From: Aliikangiella coralliicola
GTDB taxonomy: Bacteria; Pseudomonadota; Gammaproteobacteria; Enterobacterales; Kangiellaceae
Reading direction: 5' to 3'
Assembly: GCF_007004725.1 (NCBI RefSeq)
Contig: NZ_ML660168.1
Coordinates: 124,001-188,000, forward strand
DNA length: 64,000 nt
Part shown: positions 63,816-64,000 of the stretch, in pieces
Position numbering within the stretch: position 1 is the first letter of the stretch
How the letters are laid out: each line of letters begins with the position of its first letter
The notes under the pieces: generated by a model
What the model was told of the DNA's origin: nothing
What the model saw: only the letters and a program-made list of their open reading frames with translations
Databases searched by the model: none
Made by a program: the position numbers and the translations under genes

Positions 63816-64000
63816 TGTTTTCACATATTGCAAAGCTAATCTGGAATCGTAAACGCTCGAACGTCCTTATCATTACTGAAATCGTGATTACATTTATTGT
63901 CTTGTTTGCCATTATTTCAGCAACCCTTCACAACTATCGATTATTTAATCTGCCTCTCGGCTTTAACTGGGAAAACACCTGGGCAATTGAACTCAACACT
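63815..64000 (+). CDS. Second MacB/FtsX-type permease, 3' end outside window
   Basis: The first 62 residues are visible, from the ATG at 63815 (coupled by TAATG to the gene before). MFSHIAKLIWNRKRSN, followed by one membrane helix (VLIITEIVITFIVLFAIISA), is the usual beginning of the second permease in such adaptor-ATPase-permease-permease operons. Confidence 0.85.
   Translation, partial: MFSHIAKLIWNRKRSNVLIITEIVITFIVLFAIISATLHNYRLFNLPLGFNWENTWAIELNT

Noticed and set aside
1-64000. Prophage, integrative element, IS element, tRNA or rRNA genes
   Set aside because: No integrase, transposase, phage structural protein, terminal inverted repeat, CCA-ended cloverleaf or rRNA segment was seen anywhere in the window.

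Overview
The window reads as chromosome of an AT-rich (by eye about 40% GC), free-living, probably marine gammaproteobacterium. The evidence is house-keeping genes of gammaproteobacterial type (typA, D-Tyr deacylase, asnB with a divergent asnC-type regulator, yejK nucleoid protein, SRAP/YedK, a RimB-RimK fusion), many TonB-dependent receptors and secreted lipoproteins, and no phage, transposase, CRISPR, tRNA or rRNA genes. The style resembles Kangiellaceae/Aliikangiella-like genomes; this placement is an inference from gene content only.

Layout. 1-4.7 kb: the end of a probable MFS-acyltransferase fusion, then, on the minus strand, a 1058-residue methyltransferase-aminotransferase fusion that looks like plant methionine S-methyltransferase, followed by a small HExxH protein. 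5-10.5 kb: a periplasmic gamma-glutamyltranspeptidase, a TonB-C lipoprotein, the overlapping pair prolyl aminopeptidase/D-aminoacyl-tRNA deacylase, a small lipoprotein and a minimal M9 (collagenase-type) peptidase behind a perfect 20-bp palindrome. 10.5-16.9 kb: typA, a LysR regulator coupled to an amidase lipoprotein, and RimB-RimK. 17-22.7 kb: a TonB-dependent receptor translationally coupled to an orphan ABC-type binding lipoprotein, a MOSC protein and YejK. 22.9-27.3 kb: a LysR gene divergent from a three-gene operon (flavin monooxygenase, PLP aminotransferase, DsbA/FrnE-like thiol protein) ended by a clear intrinsic terminator.

27.3-40.2 kb: a DUF6090-like membrane protein, aquaporin Z, a divergent TrmB-like methyltransferase, a second large TonB-dependent receptor, a REP-like element, an amidohydrolase lipoprotein with a membrane-bound AraC regulator upstream, and a minus-strand operon (CPBP protease, exported protein, DUF4405 membrane protein) divergent from a ToxR/CadC-like wHTH-TM-TPR regulator. 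40.2-47 kb: PLP decarboxylase, a truncated CysB-like gene, asnB/asnC divergon with a three-unit 15-bp repeat, SRAP and a lipoprotein alkaline phosphatase. 47-56.8 kb: VanZ-like protein, a saccharopine-dehydrogenase-like/DUF2269/DoxX-like operon, DUF3667, an exported CBM9-like/DUF5916 barrel protein, zinc-ribbon, VOC, and a UDG-family protein paired with a DUF6265/SnoaL protein. 57-60.2 kb: a 60-residue basic protein coupled to a membrane protein, S1/P1 nuclease, a four-TM protein and a GNAT enzyme beside a 5 x 14-bp minisatellite. 60.5-64 kb: a MacAB-type exporter operon (adaptor, ATPase, two permeases, the last cut by the window edge) with a sigma-54-like promoter.

The strongest novelty candidates are the plant-type methionine S-methyltransferase in a bacterium, the receptor/binding-lipoprotein pair, the monooxygenase-aminotransferase-thiol operon, the 15-bp repeat array between asnB and asnC, and the small-protein/DUF6338-like pair. 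Several intergenic regions carry short two-copy tandem duplications, which may be a habit of this genome.
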